Assembly (NCBI GenBank): GCA_963808455.1
Contig: CAWEHT010000423.1
Coordinates: 1 to 6,188 of the forward strand
DNA from: CAWEHT01 sp963808455
GTDB lineage: Bacteria > Chloroflexota > Anaerolineae > CG2-30-64-16
Reading direction: 5' to 3'
Length of the DNA stretch: 6,188 nucleotides
Within the stretch, counting starts at the first letter, position 1. Every line of letters starts with the position of its first letter. The notes beneath the pieces are model-generated. The model saw nothing but the letters and a program-made list of their open reading frames with translations, was not told the DNA's origin and searched no databases. Made by a program: the position numbers and the translations under genes. Below, one piece after another: positions 4,209 through 6,188 of this stretch.

Positions 4209-6188
4209 CGATCGTGATGTCGGCCAGGACGACCCGGTCGCCCGGCAAGGCCAGGCGCGCGCCGCTCACCTGCAGGTTGTGCACAGGATTCTGCCGATAG
4301 ACGCCCATTTCGATGCGGTACTTGCCCGGCGCGAGCCCGGCGGGCAAGGATAGCGAGTGGTCATCCTCCACCAGCTCGCCGGCTTCCCACCGGCTCGTGT
4401 GGTCGGAATTACCCAGTGGTTCGGCATCTTCCTGGGCGACCGCCCCGCCATCGGGGTATGGCACCAGGTGGATGAATACCTTGTAGTCCTCGGCAGGTTT
4501 CTGCTCGGCCAGCCAGTAAAGCCGCAACGACAGCACATCACCGGGCTGCCACGCCGTCTTGTCGAGCCCGTAGCCGAGCAGTTGGATTTGATCCTCGAAG
4601 TTAGCCGGCGAACTGGAGGGCTGATAGGATGGCCAGGCGAAGGCCCCACGAGCAACGGCGAGGACCAGGAGCGCGCCCAGAAGCAACGCGCTGGCCGCCA
4701 GCGCCTTGCGCCCCAGGCGCGTGGTCCCCATGACGATGCAGCATGACGCGAGCGCGAGAACTGAAAGGATATCTGCGCCGAGCCTGAGCGGCGTCTCCCC
4801 GAACCTCACGAGCGCAGTGTAATCGCCTGCCGGCATGGTGGCCGAAACCAGCCCGAACGGCCCGCTGGGCGTCACCGGCAACCCCTGGTTCCCGGCCTGT
4901 ATCTGCCAGCCTGGATAGAAGAAGCGGTGCAGCTTCAGGGTGAAGGGGGACGCGGCGTGTACGTGCAACGTTAGACCGGCCGGCGTATCCTTTGTCACTT
5001 GCAGGGCCGGGACCGATGGCATCGGCGTGCCTTTGACCGGGGCCGGGGGCCTGGCACCTGGATTCCAATCGTTGCTGACGGCCCAGGCGGGCAAATAGTC
5101 GTAAAACAGGGCGAAGCCCTCTTGCCCGCCGCGCTGATAAAGGTCGGCCAGGCCGATTTGGGAGCTGTCGATCTGCCACCAATGCGGGGATTTGGCGGGC
5201 AGGAGGCCATCGAGGCTGCCGTAACCGATCAACGCCAGGGCGCAGAGCGCCACGAGCCAGCCGGCGCGGCTGGCCAACGGACGGAATGCGAAGGCTGCGC
5301 CGATTATCAGCGCTATGCAGAATGACACGATGCCGAGAAGCCGCCATGGGAACTGGATATAGCGTATCAGCGGCACGCCGGTCCAGAGGCCGGCCGTGAG
5401 CTTTAGCTGAAAGAGCAGGCAGATGAAAACGATGACACACAGGTAGCCCAGCCATCCGCGCCAGCCTCTTCCTTGCCAGGCCAGAAGGAGGACCGCCGCG
5501 CCGCCCAGCAGGAGTTGCCAGAGCGACACACGGAAGAGGCTGTTGCCCCAGTAGTCCGTAACGAGGTCGGTTGCGAGTAGCCTGTCGGGGGTCTTCAGAT
5601 TGGTGACAGGGCTCAGGATGCCCGTCACCATCGTCGCGTCGAGGTGCGTGTCCTGCCGTTCGGCCAGGGCGGGGCCCCAGTAAAACACGCTCAGGGCCAG
5701 GCCCAGGAGGAGCGCCGCGCCCAGGGTTGGGACCCGCGCCCAGGCTCGCTCGCGCCACGCCATCAAGCAGAGGTAAAGCCCCAGAAAAGGCAGCGCGAAG
5801 AGGGCCGTGATGTTGTGGGCCAGAACCAACAGGGCGATTGTAGCAGCGGTCGCGCCGGCCCAGGCTTTGTCCTGGCTGCGCAAGACGTGATGCCCGGCCC
5901 AAAAAGCCCAGGGCAAGATCCCCAGCGCCAGGGATTCGGCGGCGGCCCCACGATAGTAAATGTCCAGGATCAGGTAGGGAGACAGGGCGAAGGCCAGGCC
6001 GGCCATCAGCCCGGCCAGTCGGGAGTTCAACAGCCAGCGGGCATATACGAACCCGCCTATCCCGGCCAGCAGAAGTGACAACGTGGTCATTGCCTTGCCG
6101 GCCTCGATCCAGCCCAGGCCGGTGCCTTGGAATGCTACCGTGCCGAAGCTCACCAGGGGTGGGTAGAACTCAAACAGGGGAGAGCCAT
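4180..6188 (-). CDS. Polytopic membrane protein of the PTPS-related/YfhO-like type with a C-terminal beta domain; N-terminus beyond the window
   Basis: The frame is open to the right edge and reads 668 residues. The GTG at 6153 is not the start, because GSPLFEFYPPL immediately before it is a signature near the N-terminus of this family. Further landmarks are YYRGAAAESLALGILPWAF, LAHNITALFALP, IRYIQFPWRLLG and FYPGWQIQAGNQGLPVTPSGPFGLV with MPAGDY. These are typical of membrane proteins carrying the '6-pyruvoyl-tetrahydropterin synthase related' domain (a misleading name; they are not PTPS enzymes). About nine helices precede an outer soluble domain, two more follow it, and the last ~140 residues are a beta domain shared with the next gene. 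The role is probably in surface glycan or lipid-linked sugar handling, but no reaction is established. No frame break is visible. It stops with TGA at 4180-4182 inside or just before the glycosyltransferase gene, suggesting co-transcription. Confidence 0.85.
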   Translation of the reverse strand, partial: GSPLFEFYPPLVSFGTVAFQGTGLGWIEAGKAMTTLSLLLAGIGGFVYARWLLNSRLAGLMAGLAFALSPYLILDIYYRGAAAESLALGILPWAFWAGHHVLRSQDKAWAGATAATIALLVLAHNITALFALPFLGLYLCLMAWRERAWARVPTLGAALLLGLALSVFYWGPALAERQDTHLDATMVTGILSPVTNLKTPDRLLATDLVTDYWGNSLFRVSLWQLLLGGAAVLLLAWQGRGWRGWLGYLCVIVFICLLFQLKLTAGLWTGVPLIRYIQFPWRLLGIVSFCIALIIGAAFAFRPLASRAGWLVALCALALIGYGSLDGLLPAKSPHWWQIDSSQIGLADLYQRGGQEGFALFYDYLPAWAVSNDWNPGARPPAPVKGTPMPSVPALQVTKDTPAGLTLHVHAASPFTLKLHRFFYPGWQIQAGNQGLPVTPSGPFGLVSATMPAGDYTALVRFGETPLRLGADILSVLALASCCIVMGTTRLGRKALAASALLLGALLVLAVARGAFAWPSYQPSSSPANFEDQIQLLGYGLDKTAWQPGDVLSLRLYWLAEQKPAEDYKVFIHLVPYPDGGAVAQEDAEPLGNSDHTSRWEAGELVEDDHSLSLPAGLAPGKYRIEMGVYRQNPVHNLQVSGARLALPGDRVVLADITIGGDRLAVSR
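4201..4614 (-). repeat. Beta domain copy C (end of the PTPS-related membrane protein)
   Basis: Landmarks are NFEDQIQLLGYGL, QPGDVLSLRLYWLAEQ, DYKVFIHLV, DAEPLGNSDHTSRWEAGE, DDHSLSLPAGLAPGKYRIEMGVY and VVLADITIGG. They match copy B of the glycosyltransferase in order and spacing, although the membrane cores in front of the two copies belong to different families. Confidence 0.7.

Noticed and set aside
4601..5902. 433-codon minus-strand frame overlapping the PTPS-related gene.
   Set aside because: It is an Arg/Gly/Pro-rich alternative reading of the same strand with no membrane pattern; the other frame has consistent helices and family motifs.

Overview
The window is high-GC bacterial DNA. It carries parts or all of three large polytopic membrane proteins, each with extracytoplasmic beta-sandwich domains at its C-terminus. 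The protein styles are a DUF2079 protein, an ArnT/PMT-like GT-C glycosyltransferase with a tandem 'LPxGxY' domain tail, and a 'FYPPL ... QFPWRLLG' membrane protein of the PTPS-related/YfhO-like type. Together they resemble Chloroflexota (Anaerolineae-like) genomes, where such genes cluster. This assignment is inferred from family style only; no rRNA or other phylogenetic marker is present.

Layout. (1) Positions 2-1884, plus strand: the C-terminal part of a DUF2079 membrane protein, ending in two jelly-roll/carbohydrate-binding-like repeats. It is read in three successive frames, with switches near 542 and 696. (2) Positions 1897-4208, minus strand: a GT-C type glycosyltransferase of about 769 residues when the frames are joined, ending in two copies of a beta domain. 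It is also read in three frames, with switches near 3113 and 2875. (3) Positions 4180 to the right edge, minus strand: an uninterrupted membrane protein lacking its N-terminus, ending in a third copy of the same beta domain. Genes 1 and 2 converge with 12 bases between their stop codons. Genes 3 and 2 run in the same direction and touch or overlap, so they look like one transcription unit (3 then 2).

All three proteins are of the kind that handle polyprenyl-linked sugars or build surface glycans on the outer face of the cytoplasmic membrane. No substrate can be read from the sequence. No tRNA, rRNA, CRISPR array, IS element, riboswitch, convincing promoter or terminator was found, and no gene-free stretch exceeds 300 bases. 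The most notable points are four frame switches that all go the same way within about 2.6 kb while the neighbouring 3 kb is clean, and the sharing of one beta domain between two unrelated membrane cores. I see no clear evidence of a new defence or mobile system; this looks like a surface-glycan region.
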